A DNA stretch of 64,000 nt. It comes from Streptomyces sp. H27-C3 (lineage in GTDB: Bacteria > Actinomycetota > Actinomycetes > Streptomycetales > Streptomycetaceae). This document shows, one piece after another, positions 17,485 to 25,914 of this stretch. The notes beneath the pieces are model-generated. The model did not search any database. It was not told the DNA's origin and saw only the letters and a list, made by a program, of their open reading frames with translations. The translations under genes were made by a program, and so were the position numbers. The stretch covers positions 340,217-404,216 of the forward strand of contig NZ_JASITA010000002.1 in the NCBI RefSeq assembly GCF_030063415.1, given 5' to 3'. The first letter of the stretch is position 1; every line of letters starts with the position of its first letter.

Positions 17485-17963
17485 TCCCGTCCGTCCTCAC
17501 GCCCGAGATCGCCGCGATCGGCATCGCCGTGGGCCTGATGTTCTCGCTGGTCTGCTACCTGACCACCAACCTCTCCCCGGGCGGGATGATCACTCCAGGC
17601 TGGCTGGCCCTGACCTTGGTCGAGGATCTTCAGCGCGCCGCCATGGTGGTGGGCGTCACCGTCCTGACATACGTCACGACGCTGCTCGTCCAGCGCCTGG
17701 TGATCCTCTACGGCAAGCGGCTGTTCTCCACAGTGGTCCTCATCGGTGTGCTCCTCCAGGCCACCGTGATGATCGTGCTCCAGCTGGAGTTCCCGCTGAT
17801 GTACACGAACCAGACACTCGGCTTCATCGTGCCGGGCCTGATCGCGTACCAGCTCGTCCGCCAGCCCAAGGGCGCGACGATCCTCGCCACCGGCTCCGTG
17901 ACGCTGATGGCCTACGTCCTGCTCACCGCCGGAATCCTGCTCGGCGCCCTGCCGTCCGCCTGA
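17481..17963 (+). CDS. pgsC: PgsC/CapC-like membrane subunit of poly-gamma-glutamate synthase
   Basis: 160 aa from a TTG at 17481 overlapping the pgsB stop (TTGA). It is nearly all membrane: helices near 8-27, 38-63, 72-92, 100-118 and 130-155, with the conserved loop NLSPGGMITPGWLAL. Length and pattern match PgsC/CapC, the partner of PgsB in polymer synthesis at the membrane. A PgsA/CapA export protein, normally third in such operons, does not follow; an NlpC/P60-type protein occupies that position. Confidence 0.88.
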   Translation: MIPSVLTPEIAAIGIAVGLMFSLVCYLTTNLSPGGMITPGWLALTLVEDLQRAAMVVGVTVLTYVTTLLVQRLVILYGKRLFSTVVLIGVLLQATVMIVLQLEFPLMYTNQTLGFIVPGLIAYQLVRQPKGATILATGSVTLMAYVLLTAGILLGALPSA

Positions 17964-17985
17964 CCGACCCCGGAGTCTGCCCATC

Positions 17986-19068
17986 ATGAGTGCGAAGACC
18001 AAGCGCGGTCCCCGTCCGGTTCTGCACGCCGCGACCGTGATAGCCCTGCTCGCCGGCAGTGCCTACCTCACGGTCGAACTCCGCAAGGAGGAGCAGGCCA
18101 AGGCTCCCGCCGTGCAGGCCGTCACCGACACGCCCGACCTACGGTCCGGGGGCGTCGACCCCGGCTCCGGGGAGCACACCTGGGAGCGGCTGAAGAGCCC
18201 CGCCCGCACGGTGCTGCGCGGCAAGGGAGGCGACGTACTGGCCACATTCACCGACGGGGCCCGCACCACCACGCTCACCGGGCCCAGCCGCACGTTCGCG
18301 GAGCCCACCGGCACCAAGTCGCGGGTCGTCACCGAGAACTGGGTGCGGCTGATGCCGGAGCCGTGGCGCAAAGGCGCCGAGCGGGAGAAGTGGTTCAAGG
18401 ACTGGTTCAAGGAGTTCTCCGGCAGCAAGGAGGACGACCTGTTCGCGATCGCCTTCCAGTACGTCGACCAGGCCCCGGTGAAGAAGGACGACGAGGGCAT
18501 CTCGTACGCCGGTGACGCCGACTTCGGCCCGATCAACCCCAACGGCGGTCCGGGCAACGACTACCGCCTGGAGGAGTCCGACTTCTACGACTACCTGGGC
18601 ATCCCGTACACCTTCCGCAACGGCACCACTGTGCAGCCCGAGACGAACCGCGCCCGCTCCATGGACTGCTCCGGCTTCATCCGGACCGTGCTGGGCTACC
18701 GGGCCCGCTTCCCACTGGCGGCCACCGACCAGCTCGGCGACGGCCTGCCGCGCACCGCCAACGGCATGGCCCGCAAGAGCCTCGGCACCGACGTCATCGG
18801 GCTGACCGGTGTCGGGCCCGAGGGCCGGCCGAAGTCCATCGACGTCCTGCAACCCGGCGACCTGGTCTTCTTCAAGCTCGACGCGCGCTCCAAGGAACGG
18901 CTCGACCACGCCGGCATGTACATGGGCCAGGACACCGACGGTCACAAGATCTTCGTGTCGAGCCGCGAAGAGGTCAACGGACCGACCATCGGCGACAAGG
19001 GCGGCACCTCGCGACTGGACGGCAACGGCTACTACGCGACCGCCCTGCGCAGCGCCAAGCGCCTGTAG
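17986..19068 (+). CDS. NlpC/P60-family hydrolase, membrane-anchored
   Basis: 360 aa from the ATG at 17986. A signal anchor at about 14-30 (AATVIALLAGSAYLTVEL) precedes an extracellular protein. The C-terminal half is an NlpC/P60 cysteine peptidase: catalytic Cys228 in MDCSGF, His308 in RLDHAGMYMG, and LQPGDLVFFKL between. The N-terminal domain (about 45-200, with WVRLMPEPWRKG) is of unknown type. NlpC/P60 enzymes cleave gamma-glutamyl amide bonds in cell wall and in poly-gamma-glutamate, as PgdS does in Bacillus. Position right after pgsBC suggests it releases or trims the polymer; this substrate is inference. Confidence 0.85.
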   Translation: MSAKTKRGPRPVLHAATVIALLAGSAYLTVELRKEEQAKAPAVQAVTDTPDLRSGGVDPGSGEHTWERLKSPARTVLRGKGGDVLATFTDGARTTTLTGPSRTFAEPTGTKSRVVTENWVRLMPEPWRKGAEREKWFKDWFKEFSGSKEDDLFAIAFQYVDQAPVKKDDEGISYAGDADFGPINPNGGPGNDYRLEESDFYDYLGIPYTFRNGTTVQPETNRARSMDCSGFIRTVLGYRARFPLAATDQLGDGLPRTANGMARKSLGTDVIGLTGVGPEGRPKSIDVLQPGDLVFFKLDARSKERLDHAGMYMGQDTDGHKIFVSSREEVNGPTIGDKGGTSRLDGNGYYATALRSAKRL

Positions 19069-19095
19069 GCGCGGCGAGCGCGATGCGGCGGCCCC

Positions 19096-20634
19096 TCAGC
19101 ACCGCCCCGGCCGCGCGTAAATCATGACGCGCGCGCCGGTGACCTCCCGGCTGCTGCACTGCTCGAAGTGATCCCGCAGCGTCGTCCGTTTGACGACCTC
19201 CTGCGGGGTCTCGTCCACCGGATCCCCGTCCGGGTCACCGAGCACGACGATGCGCTCGGTGGCCAGCATCCGGGCCCGGATCCGGGGCGCGGAGATCTCC
19301 TCGCCGTACAGGGAGTCCGACGAGTCCACCACCTTCGCCAGCGCCAGATCGGGGAAGGCCCGGAACTGCTCCGGCTCGGCCAGCGTCCACACCCGGCGCC
19401 GGGCCGGCGTGAACAGCAGCCCGTCACCGGGCTTCGCCGCCTCCCGCACCGCCAGCGTCACCGCCGTCGCGTCGTCCGCGCGGCTCGCCGGGCTCCGCAG
19501 GTGCATCCCCACCGGCAGCACCGCCACCAGAACGGCCAACACCGTCAGCGCACGCAGCCAGATCCGGCGCCGCAGCAGCCGGGCCTGTCCCTCGGGCGGG
19601 CGGCGGAACGCCCGGTCCAGCGCCGCCCCGACGAGGAGCGCGAACCCGATGACGTAATACAGGACGTACCGGTCGACGTACATCGGCTTGAGCTGGGACG
19701 CCAGGAGCAGTGCGACCGTCGGCAGGATCAGCAGCGGCACCGCGATGGTCCGCAGCCGTATCGGGCCGCCGACGCGCACCGGGGCGCGCGCGCAGCGCAG
19801 GCCGACGGCGGCGAGAATCACGAAGCTCACCAGCTGTACCGGGTCGGGCCACATGATCCAACGGACCTGCTCCGACTGCCCCATGCTGAAGACGGCGAGC
19901 GGGGCCAGCCCGGCGACGACGCACGCGGCCGCCACGCTCCAGGACCGCTTCACCTCGCGCGGCACGTCCGAGAGCAGCATCGTCGCGCCGTGCGCCGTCA
20001 GCATCAGTACGGCGAACTCGTGCAGCAGGCAGGCCGTCAGGGCCACCAGCGTGTAGGCGATCCAGCGCCGCCGGGTGGGCTGCGAAGCGGCGTTCACCAG
20101 GAGGTAGGTGGCCCAGGTGACCATCGCGCACACCAGCGCGTAGGAGCGACCCTCCTGCGCGTACTGCTGCACCGCCGGGATCATGGGGAAGACGAGCCCG
20201 GCGAACAGCCCGGCCCGCGGCCCCGCGAACCGGTGCCCGAGCAGCCCGATCCCCGCGGCGGCAGCGGCCGTCGCCAGCACGGACGGCAGCCGCAGGGTGG
20301 TCGTGTCCCCGCCGAACACGGCGAACAGGCCGTGCATGAACAGGTAGTACAGGCCGTGCACGGCGTCGAAGTTCTGCAGGGTGTGCCACAGCTCGGGCAG
20401 CGTGCGGTGCGCCATGTCGTACGTGACGACCTCGTCCCGCCAGACGCTGCCCTGCCTGCTGATGCCCCAGAGCCCGAGGGCGAGCGTCAGCGTCAGCGGC
20501 GCCATCGCGGCCACTGTCTTGGACGTCCAGACACGACGTTCGGCGACGACGGCATCGGAGACGTTCACCGTGGTACCTATGACGGACTCCTGTGAGGGGC
20601 AGCTTCTGGTGTCTGCGCGGCGCGAGTTCCGCAC
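19096..20634 (-). CDS. GT39-like membrane glycosyltransferase
   Basis: 512 aa from a GTG at 20634; a GTG at 20568 would remove 22 residues and is also plausible. About ten transmembrane helices start at residue 43. The first outer loop has the acidic motif VWRDEVVTYDMAHRTLPELW and, later, HGLYYLFMHGLF, typical of polyprenyl-phosphate-dependent mannosyl or arabinosyl transferases (GT39/GT83/PMT_2). The C-terminal 100 residues form an external domain (PGDGLLFTPARRRVWTLAEP). It is convergent with the pgs genes. The acceptor, protein or cell-wall glycan, cannot be told from sequence. Confidence 0.8.
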   Translation of the reverse strand: MRNSRRADTRSCPSQESVIGTTVNVSDAVVAERRVWTSKTVAAMAPLTLTLALGLWGISRQGSVWRDEVVTYDMAHRTLPELWHTLQNFDAVHGLYYLFMHGLFAVFGGDTTTLRLPSVLATAAAAAGIGLLGHRFAGPRAGLFAGLVFPMIPAVQQYAQEGRSYALVCAMVTWATYLLVNAASQPTRRRWIAYTLVALTACLLHEFAVLMLTAHGATMLLSDVPREVKRSWSVAAACVVAGLAPLAVFSMGQSEQVRWIMWPDPVQLVSFVILAAVGLRCARAPVRVGGPIRLRTIAVPLLILPTVALLLASQLKPMYVDRYVLYYVIGFALLVGAALDRAFRRPPEGQARLLRRRIWLRALTVLAVLVAVLPVGMHLRSPASRADDATAVTLAVREAAKPGDGLLFTPARRRVWTLAEPEQFRAFPDLALAKVVDSSDSLYGEEISAPRIRARMLATERIVVLGDPDGDPVDETPQEVVKRTTLRDHFEQCSSREVTGARVMIYARPGRC

Positions 20635-20667
20635 GTGTCATGGAGTGCGGCGGGGCGCTCCACAGTA

Positions 20668-20826
20668 ACGACCTCGGGGGCAATGGAGCGTGGATCAGCG
20701 AGCCGCGTCATACGGCTTCGCGTCCAAGGCGGAGGGGGGCGACGCGGAGCGTCGTCGACCGACGACAACGCCGGAGGCGGAGTCGCAGGACGCCGGGAGC
20801 CCGCGCGCCATCGCCCCCGAGGTCGT
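20668..20826. repeat. Structured repeat R3 with 17-bp terminal inverted repeats
   Basis: ACGACCTCGGGGGCAAT (20668-20684) is inverted at 20810-20826 with one mismatch. The 159-bp element contains the core aaggcggaggggggcgacgc, GGAGCGTCG and gaccgacgacaacgc shared with R2, and ends that match R1. R1 looks like the same element with about 75 bp removed from the centre. It sits upstream of the GT39 gene and downstream of the carboxypeptidase gene. Confidence 0.85.
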
Positions 20827-20895
20827 AAGGGGCGAGCGTACGAGCGCGGACCCCCGGGGCTGTGTGCTCCGAGGGTCCGCTGCCACCACAGCGGG

Positions 20896-23637
20896 TCAGC
20901 CGATCCGGGTCAGCTTGTCGCCGAAGGCCGGCTCCACGAGGTCCTTCTGGAGCGCGACCGGCGCCTTGACCTGGCCGGGTCCGGTGCCGACGGTCAGCTG
21001 TCCGACCTCCGTGCCCGCCTTCGCGGCGTGCGGCGGCGTCTTCCCGCCGTCGGAGATGGCCAGTTCCACCTTCAGTCCTGGCCAGCCGACCGCCTTCAGG
21101 TCCTTGGTCGCGACGACCGGCGTCCGCCCGCCGAGCCCGTCGTCGATGTACCCGACGACCTCGCCCTTCTTCACGACCGTGGCCGAGGTGACGTCCCGCT
21201 GGGCGGCCTGGATCAGCTTCAGGCTGTTGGTGAGCGCCAGTTGGAGCTTGGCGTCGAGCGTGCCATCGGTCTGCTGACCCATGACCGCGCCGACGATCCG
21301 GCGCTTCTTGCCGTCGATGATCGTGTCGGCGGCCCAGACGAGATTGCCGCCCGCCGGGGTCGTGGAGCCGGTCTTGATGCCGCTCACGCCCGGGTTCAGC
21401 AGGATGTTGTTGTTGTTGTAGATCTTGCCGTCGATGCCGGGGATCTCGACCTCGGGCAGATCGACGATGCCGCGGAACACGTCGTACTGCATGACCGCCT
21501 TGGCCAGCTTCAGCTGATCGGTCGCGGTGCTCACCGTCGTCTTCTCGAAGCCGCTCGGGTCGGTGTACGTCGAGTTCTTCATGCCGAGGTCCTTGGCCGT
21601 GTCGTTCATCTTCTTGACGAACGCGTCCTCGGACTTGGCGTCCCAGCGGGCCAGCAGCCGCGCCGCGTTGTTCCCGGAAGGGATCATGAGCAACTGAAGC
21701 ATCTGCTTCTCGGTGAACTCCTGGCCTTCCTTGATCGGCGCGGTCGACTCGTCGGGAGACTTCGACTGCTCCTCGGCGAGCGCGTCCACCGTGATCTTCG
21801 GGCCGACTTCCCTGCCCTTGAGCGGGTGCTCCTTGAGGATCACGTACGCCGTCATGACCTTGGCAACACTGGCGATCGGGGAGGATTTCTGCGCCCCGTT
21901 CGTACCGATGCTCCCGACGCCCTGCACCTCGACGGCCGACTGGCCGGTCTCGGGCCACGGCATGTCGAGCGAGCCGCCCTTGAAGGTGTACGACGGGTCC
22001 GCGGTCAGCGCGAGCGCGGGTGCGGGGAGCGGTCGCAGGAACTGTGCGACCGCAAAGAGAACCACGACGAGCAGCAGCAGCGGCGTCCAGATCTTGACCC
22101 GCCGCACAGCGGTCCGCGTCGGCGTCTCCGGCGGCGCGGGCTTGTTCGTGAGCTCGGCGAGCATGTCGAGCGGCGGCCTGGGCGGCATCGGCTGCTGCCG
22201 GGTCCGCTCGGCCTCCGGGATCGCCTGGGCCGCGGCGGGCGCGGCCGCGGCGGGCGCGGCCACGGGGTGCGCGGCCACGGGGTGCGCGGCCACGGCTGGC
22301 GCGGCCACGGGGTGCGCGGGAGGCGCGGGCGGAGCCGCGGGGGCCACCGGGGCGGACCCCTCCGGCTTCTGCTCGGGCTTCCTCACTGGAGCCTGTCGTA
22401 CGCCATCGGGCTTCAGCGGCACGAAGGTGCTGGTGCGCTCGGCGGCGGACTCCGGCGGCTCCACCGGCGCGGAGGGCCTGACGGTCTTCAGCGCGGTGGT
22501 CGGCTGATCCACGGGCCTGCCCGGCCGCACAGCCCGGAACACGGCAGTGTGCTGATCCACGCCCGACTTGGGGCGCTCGGATCCGATTCCGGAATCGGAA
22601 TCGAAACTGGGGCTGGGGCTGGAATCGGAACTGGGGCTGGGGCTGGGGCTGGATCCGGCATCGGAATCCGGATCGGCCTTCGGCTCGTCCCCGCGGCCGG
22701 GCGCGGCACTGGAGCCGGCACCGTCCTTCGGCGCCTCGTCGGCTTGGGCTTCGCGATCCGAAGTCGCGTCGACACCCGCGCCGGACGGCGCATCGCCGCC
22801 GACCACGGCTCGGTCACCCTCGGCGTCCGCGACCGGGGCCAAGTCGTCACCGGCCGACTCACCGGACCCATCGGGCTCGACGGGCTCCTCGGCCGTCTCG
22901 GCGGCCTTCGGCTCGTCGGCATCGGCAGCCGCCCGGCCACTCCCGGAGTCGCCCTCGGAGGCGCTGGCGGCCCCAACGGCGTCGCTCTCGGAGCCCTCTG
23001 AGCCCGCTGAGCCCCCGGCAACGTCGCCACCGGACCGTTCGGCATCCGAGCCCGAGCCCGCGTCAGCACCGGCCGGCCCGTCAACGCCCGCCTTCGGCGC
23101 TGCTCCGGCATCGGCGTCGGCATCCAGTTCGGCCCTCGACGCGACCTCCGAGTCCGCGTCGGAGACCGAGTCGGTCGCGGAGTCGGAGTCGGATTTCGAG
23201 TTCACGTCCGGGCCCGAGTCGACGTCCGCGACCGCGACCGGGGCCGGGTCGGCATCGGCCGGCTCGTCGTCGTCGGCCGCGTCGGCGGCCTGCGGCTCAT
23301 CGCCACCGGCACCCCCGCGACCGCTCGCGGAGCCGCCCTCGGCCCCCGCGTCCGCACCGGCACCGTCCGCGTCACCCACCCGCTCGTCCGGCTCGTCCGC
23401 GGTGGCGACCCAGGCCGCCACCGCCGTTCGCAGCCGTGCGTCGCCGCCCGGGGAGCTCTCGGGCTCCTCCGGATTCGATGGCATCTTGAAAATCGTCGTC
23501 GGCTGATCAACGCGGTCGTCCGGCTTCGGCCGAGAGGCCGGTTCCCGGAAAACTGCAAGCCTCGGGTCGCGCTCGCTTTCAGCCGTCTCCCCCGACGACT
23601 TCCGCTGCTCCGACTTGTCGGGGGACTCGCCCGCCAC
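20896..23637 (-). CDS. dacA: D-alanyl-D-alanine carboxypeptidase (S11) with long acidic cytoplasmic tail
   Basis: 913 aa from the GTG at 23637 (GAGGAGG upstream). The C-terminal 380 residues are a standard low-molecular-weight penicillin-binding protein: Ser590 and Lys593 in SVAK, Ser654-Gly-Asn656, and Lys755-Thr-Gly. It trims the terminal D-Ala of peptidoglycan stem peptides. A transmembrane helix lies near 517-536. The preceding 510 residues, predicted cytoplasmic, are disordered, rich in Asp, Ser, Ala, Glu and Pro, with an Ala-Pro-His-Val repeat near 460. Short motifs recur: DQPTTIFK (44-51), DQHTAVFR (about 360), DQPTTALK (about 377), RTSTFVPLK (about 400). These resemble T-x-x-F kinase or FHA-type sites. 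Usual family length is about 400. Confidence 0.9.
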   Translation of the reverse strand: MAGESPDKSEQRKSSGETAESERDPRLAVFREPASRPKPDDRVDQPTTIFKMPSNPEEPESSPGGDARLRTAVAAWVATADEPDERVGDADGAGADAGAEGGSASGRGGAGGDEPQAADAADDDEPADADPAPVAVADVDSGPDVNSKSDSDSATDSVSDADSEVASRAELDADADAGAAPKAGVDGPAGADAGSGSDAERSGGDVAGGSAGSEGSESDAVGAASASEGDSGSGRAAADADEPKAAETAEEPVEPDGSGESAGDDLAPVADAEGDRAVVGGDAPSGAGVDATSDREAQADEAPKDGAGSSAAPGRGDEPKADPDSDAGSSPSPSPSSDSSPSPSFDSDSGIGSERPKSGVDQHTAVFRAVRPGRPVDQPTTALKTVRPSAPVEPPESAAERTSTFVPLKPDGVRQAPVRKPEQKPEGSAPVAPAAPPAPPAHPVAAPAVAAHPVAAHPVAAPAAAAPAAAQAIPEAERTRQQPMPPRPPLDMLAELTNKPAPPETPTRTAVRRVKIWTPLLLLVVVLFAVAQFLRPLPAPALALTADPSYTFKGGSLDMPWPETGQSAVEVQGVGSIGTNGAQKSSPIASVAKVMTAYVILKEHPLKGREVGPKITVDALAEEQSKSPDESTAPIKEGQEFTEKQMLQLLMIPSGNNAARLLARWDAKSEDAFVKKMNDTAKDLGMKNSTYTDPSGFEKTTVSTATDQLKLAKAVMQYDVFRGIVDLPEVEIPGIDGKIYNNNNILLNPGVSGIKTGSTTPAGGNLVWAADTIIDGKKRRIVGAVMGQQTDGTLDAKLQLALTNSLKLIQAAQRDVTSATVVKKGEVVGYIDDGLGGRTPVVATKDLKAVGWPGLKVELAISDGGKTPPHAAKAGTEVGQLTVGTGPGQVKAPVALQKDLVEPAFGDKLTRIG

Positions 23638-23667
23638 CGATGCCTCCTCATTACGCGCCCGCGCATA

Positions 23668-23704
23668 CGGACACTGTCCGAACCATGTACCAGTGTCCTG
23701 TCTG
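23668..23704. promoter_or_regulatory. Palindromic operator candidate upstream of dacA
   Basis: CGGACACTGTCCG at 23668-23680 is a perfect 13-bp palindrome around a central C. A related half-site, AGTGTCCTGTCT, follows about 12 bp on (from 23692). The pair lies 31-67 bp upstream of the dacA start at 23637. Operator function is inferred from symmetry and position. Confidence 0.45.
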
Positions 23705-23830
23705 AACCCCCGGCCGCCTCGCTAGACGAGAACGACATACCTGCCGGTTCCATCACGAAGCACCCACGCACCCTCGACAGATGAATGTGAGAGGGGTCAC
23801 TCTGTCAATCATCCACGCGGGGAGGCATGG

Positions 23831-24565
23831 ATGGGCAAGAGCCGCAGATCACTTCCGGAAGAGCTTTTGCTGCTCGCTCTGGACCCGACCACGGGTACCA
23901 CAGCGCAGCCGCAGTCGCTCGACCTCGGCCTCGCCGGGGCCCAGCTAGTAGAGCTGGCCCTGGCAGGACGGATAGCCCCAGATGGGGATCGTATCGCCGT
24001 GGTGATGGCACGGCCGACAGGAGATCCGACCTTGGACTCCGCACTGGAGCTGCTGCGCAGGCGTGGCAGTCCGGTTCGGGCCGTCCACTGGATCGGCGGA
24101 CCCCGACTGGGGCTTCGCCAGACTTACCTCTCGCATCTTGAGCGATGCGGCATGGTGCATGCCGTGGCGGGACAGATGTGCGGAGTGCTGCCGACGACTC
24201 GCTACCAGGCGACGCAGACAGCGATCAGCCGGGAGATCAAGTCTCGACTGGACAGTGCGATCCGCACCGGCGTACCGCCGGATCCGCGGACCGCGGCGCT
24301 TGCCGCGCTGGCCCACGCGGTCGGACTCGGCAAGCACCTGTACCCCGGCAACGAAGGGCGTTCATCGCGCTCCCGTCTCCGGGACCTGATCAGGCACGAC
24401 CCGATGGGCGGTCTCGTGGCGCACGCCGTGATGGACGTCCAGAACGGTGTGGCCGCGCAGCCGCGCCGTGCTCCGGCGACGGGTGGCCGACCACAACCGG
24501 CCGTCCCGATGCAACCGCAAGCACAGTCACGCCGCGGTGGCATGGCGCACTTCGCAGCGCACTGA
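23831..24565 (+). CDS. GPP34 (GOLPH3/VPS74-like) family protein
   Basis: 244 aa from the ATG at 23831; GGGGAGG lies just upstream. It starts with the family signature SLPEELLLLALDPTTG and LAGAQLVELALAGRI, and continues with the helical core (RTAALAALAHAVGL, FLGDP-like region replaced by HLYPGNEGRSSRSRLRDLI). GPP34 proteins in eukaryotes bind PI4P and Golgi glycosyltransferases. In Streptomyces the family is expanded and its role unknown. The last 40 residues are Gln/Pro/Arg-rich and probably disordered. It is divergent from dacA. Confidence 0.9.
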   Translation: MGKSRRSLPEELLLLALDPTTGTTAQPQSLDLGLAGAQLVELALAGRIAPDGDRIAVVMARPTGDPTLDSALELLRRRGSPVRAVHWIGGPRLGLRQTYLSHLERCGMVHAVAGQMCGVLPTTRYQATQTAISREIKSRLDSAIRTGVPPDPRTAALAALAHAVGLGKHLYPGNEGRSSRSRLRDLIRHDPMGGLVAHAVMDVQNGVAAQPRRAPATGGRPQPAVPMQPQAQSRRGGMAHFAAH

Positions 24566-24667
24566 GGACAGCGAAACCAACACCCAGTACCCAACACCCA
24601 CCACTCAACACCCATGAACCACCGCCGCACCGTCGTCCCCATGGCCCGGTTCGGGAGCCGCACCAAA

Positions 24668-24724
24668 ACGCGCGGGGTAGTGGACCGGCCGTCTGGACAA
24701 GGGCCGGTCCGCCACCCCGCGCGT
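24668..24724. terminator. Strong bidirectional hairpin after the GPP34 gene
   Basis: Arms of 23 bp at 24668-24690 and 24702-24724 pair with two mismatched positions around an 11-nt loop. On the minus strand the stem is followed by TTTT. It sits 100 bp past the GPP34 stop. Just before it, 24570-24616 is a low-complexity tract of CAACACCC-like units. Confidence 0.7.
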
Positions 24725-24848
24725 TCGCGTCGGCACCGCGTGTGGCCATTTTCCAGCGCGGCCAGGAACAATGGTGGCAGTCTGCTGAGCATTAGAGCGT
24801 GCAAGCAGGACATACGCACAAGCGCACTCAGCCGGAGGTGCAGTTCCC

Positions 24849-25706
24849 GTGGCGGCCAACGTCAACCCCACTGTCAGGCGACGTCGATTGGGCCAGGAGT
24901 TGCGCCGGCTACGCGAACTCAAGGGCATGACGGCCGAGGAAGTGGCCGAGCGCCTGCTCGTCTCCCAGTCGAAGATCAGCCGCCTGGAGAACGGCCGCCG
25001 TTCCATCAGCCAGCGCGACGTACGCGATCTGTGCGGTGTGTACGAGGTCGATGACCACCGGATCGTCGACTCGCTGATGCAAATGGCCAAGGACTCCCGC
25101 CAGCAGGGCTGGTGGCACGCCTTCGGCGACATCCCGTACAGCGTCTACATCGGCCTGGAGACGGACGCGGCCTCGCTGCGCGTATTCGACCCCCAGATCG
25201 TCCCCGGACTGCTCCAGACGCCCCAGTACGCCGAGGCGCTCATCACCGGCGCGCTGCCCGAGACCGTGGCCACCGATGTGGAGAAGCGCGTCAACGTCAG
25301 ACTGCGCCGCCAGGAGCGCATCCAGGCGACCGAGACGCCGTTGCGGCTGTGGGTCGTCATCGACGAGGCGGCCCTGCGCCGGGTGGTCGGCGACAGACAG
25401 CTGATGCGCGACCAGCTGGAGAATCTGGTGGAACAGTCGCAGCTGCCCCATGTGACCGTCCAGATCCTGCCGTTCGACCTGGGCGCGCACCCCGGGATCA
25501 GCGGTCATTACGCGATCCTGGAATTCCCGGACGCCACGGACTCCAGCGTGGTCTACATCGAGGGCGTCACCAGCGACCTGTATCTGGAGAAGGCGAACGA
25601 CGTCCAGAAATACAGCGTGATGTACGAGCATCTGCGCGCCCAGGCACTGAATGTGGAGCAGTCGCGGCAGTTCATCTCGGACATCGCCAAGGATTACGCG
25701 CGCTGA
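24849..25706 (+). CDS. XRE-type helix-turn-helix regulator with DUF5753
   Basis: 285 aa from the GTG at 24849 (GGAGG at 24835-24839). Residues 1-75 form an XRE helix-turn-helix (RRLGQELRRLRELKGMTAEE, VAERLLVSQSKISRLENGRR). The rest is the DUF5753 domain (YIGLETDAASLRVFDPQIVP, GLLQTPQYAEALI, LPHVTVQILPFDLGAHPGIS). In Streptomyces such regulators (WhiJ-type) pair with small DUF397 proteins and act on development. The DUF397 gene here starts 209 bp downstream with its own likely promoter. Confidence 0.92.
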   Translation: MAANVNPTVRRRRLGQELRRLRELKGMTAEEVAERLLVSQSKISRLENGRRSISQRDVRDLCGVYEVDDHRIVDSLMQMAKDSRQQGWWHAFGDIPYSVYIGLETDAASLRVFDPQIVPGLLQTPQYAEALITGALPETVATDVEKRVNVRLRRQERIQATETPLRLWVVIDEAALRRVVGDRQLMRDQLENLVEQSQLPHVTVQILPFDLGAHPGISGHYAILEFPDATDSSVVYIEGVTSDLYLEKANDVQKYSVMYEHLRAQALNVEQSRQFISDIAKDYAR

Positions 25707-25828
25707 GAGCCGGTCCCGGAAGCGGGCTGAACCCCGACTTCCGGGCGAAGCGCCGGCACCGTACACCGTCGCTCCCCCGTAGCGGAAGACCCTAACTGAA
25801 TATGCCATCCGGTCGGGTGAATGACCGC

Positions 25829-25883
25829 TTCACGCAAGCAAGTTGGCGAGTAGCGTCGATCACGCCAATCAAGAACATTGGCG
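25829..25883 (+). promoter_or_regulatory. Likely promoter and operator of the DUF397 gene
   Basis: TTCACG (25829-25834) and TAGCGT (25851-25856), 16 bp apart, resemble a Streptomyces vegetative promoter. CGCCAAT at 25863-25869 is inverted as ATTGGCG at 25877-25883 with a 7-bp gap, in the leader where a regulator could block transcription. The upstream XRE protein is the obvious candidate. Confidence 0.45.
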
Positions 25884-25914
25884 AGATACCCCGACCAGCA
25901 AAATCGGAGCGAAC

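Noticed and set aside
22240..22330. Possible CRISPR-like array
   Set aside because: The repeated gcgcggccacggggt units encode an Ala-Pro-His-Val repeat within the carboxypeptidase tail; no spacer pattern.
20635..23001. A 788-codon plus-strand frame rich in Gly and Arg
   Set aside because: It is the antisense of the carboxypeptidase gene, whose catalytic motifs prove the minus strand is coding.
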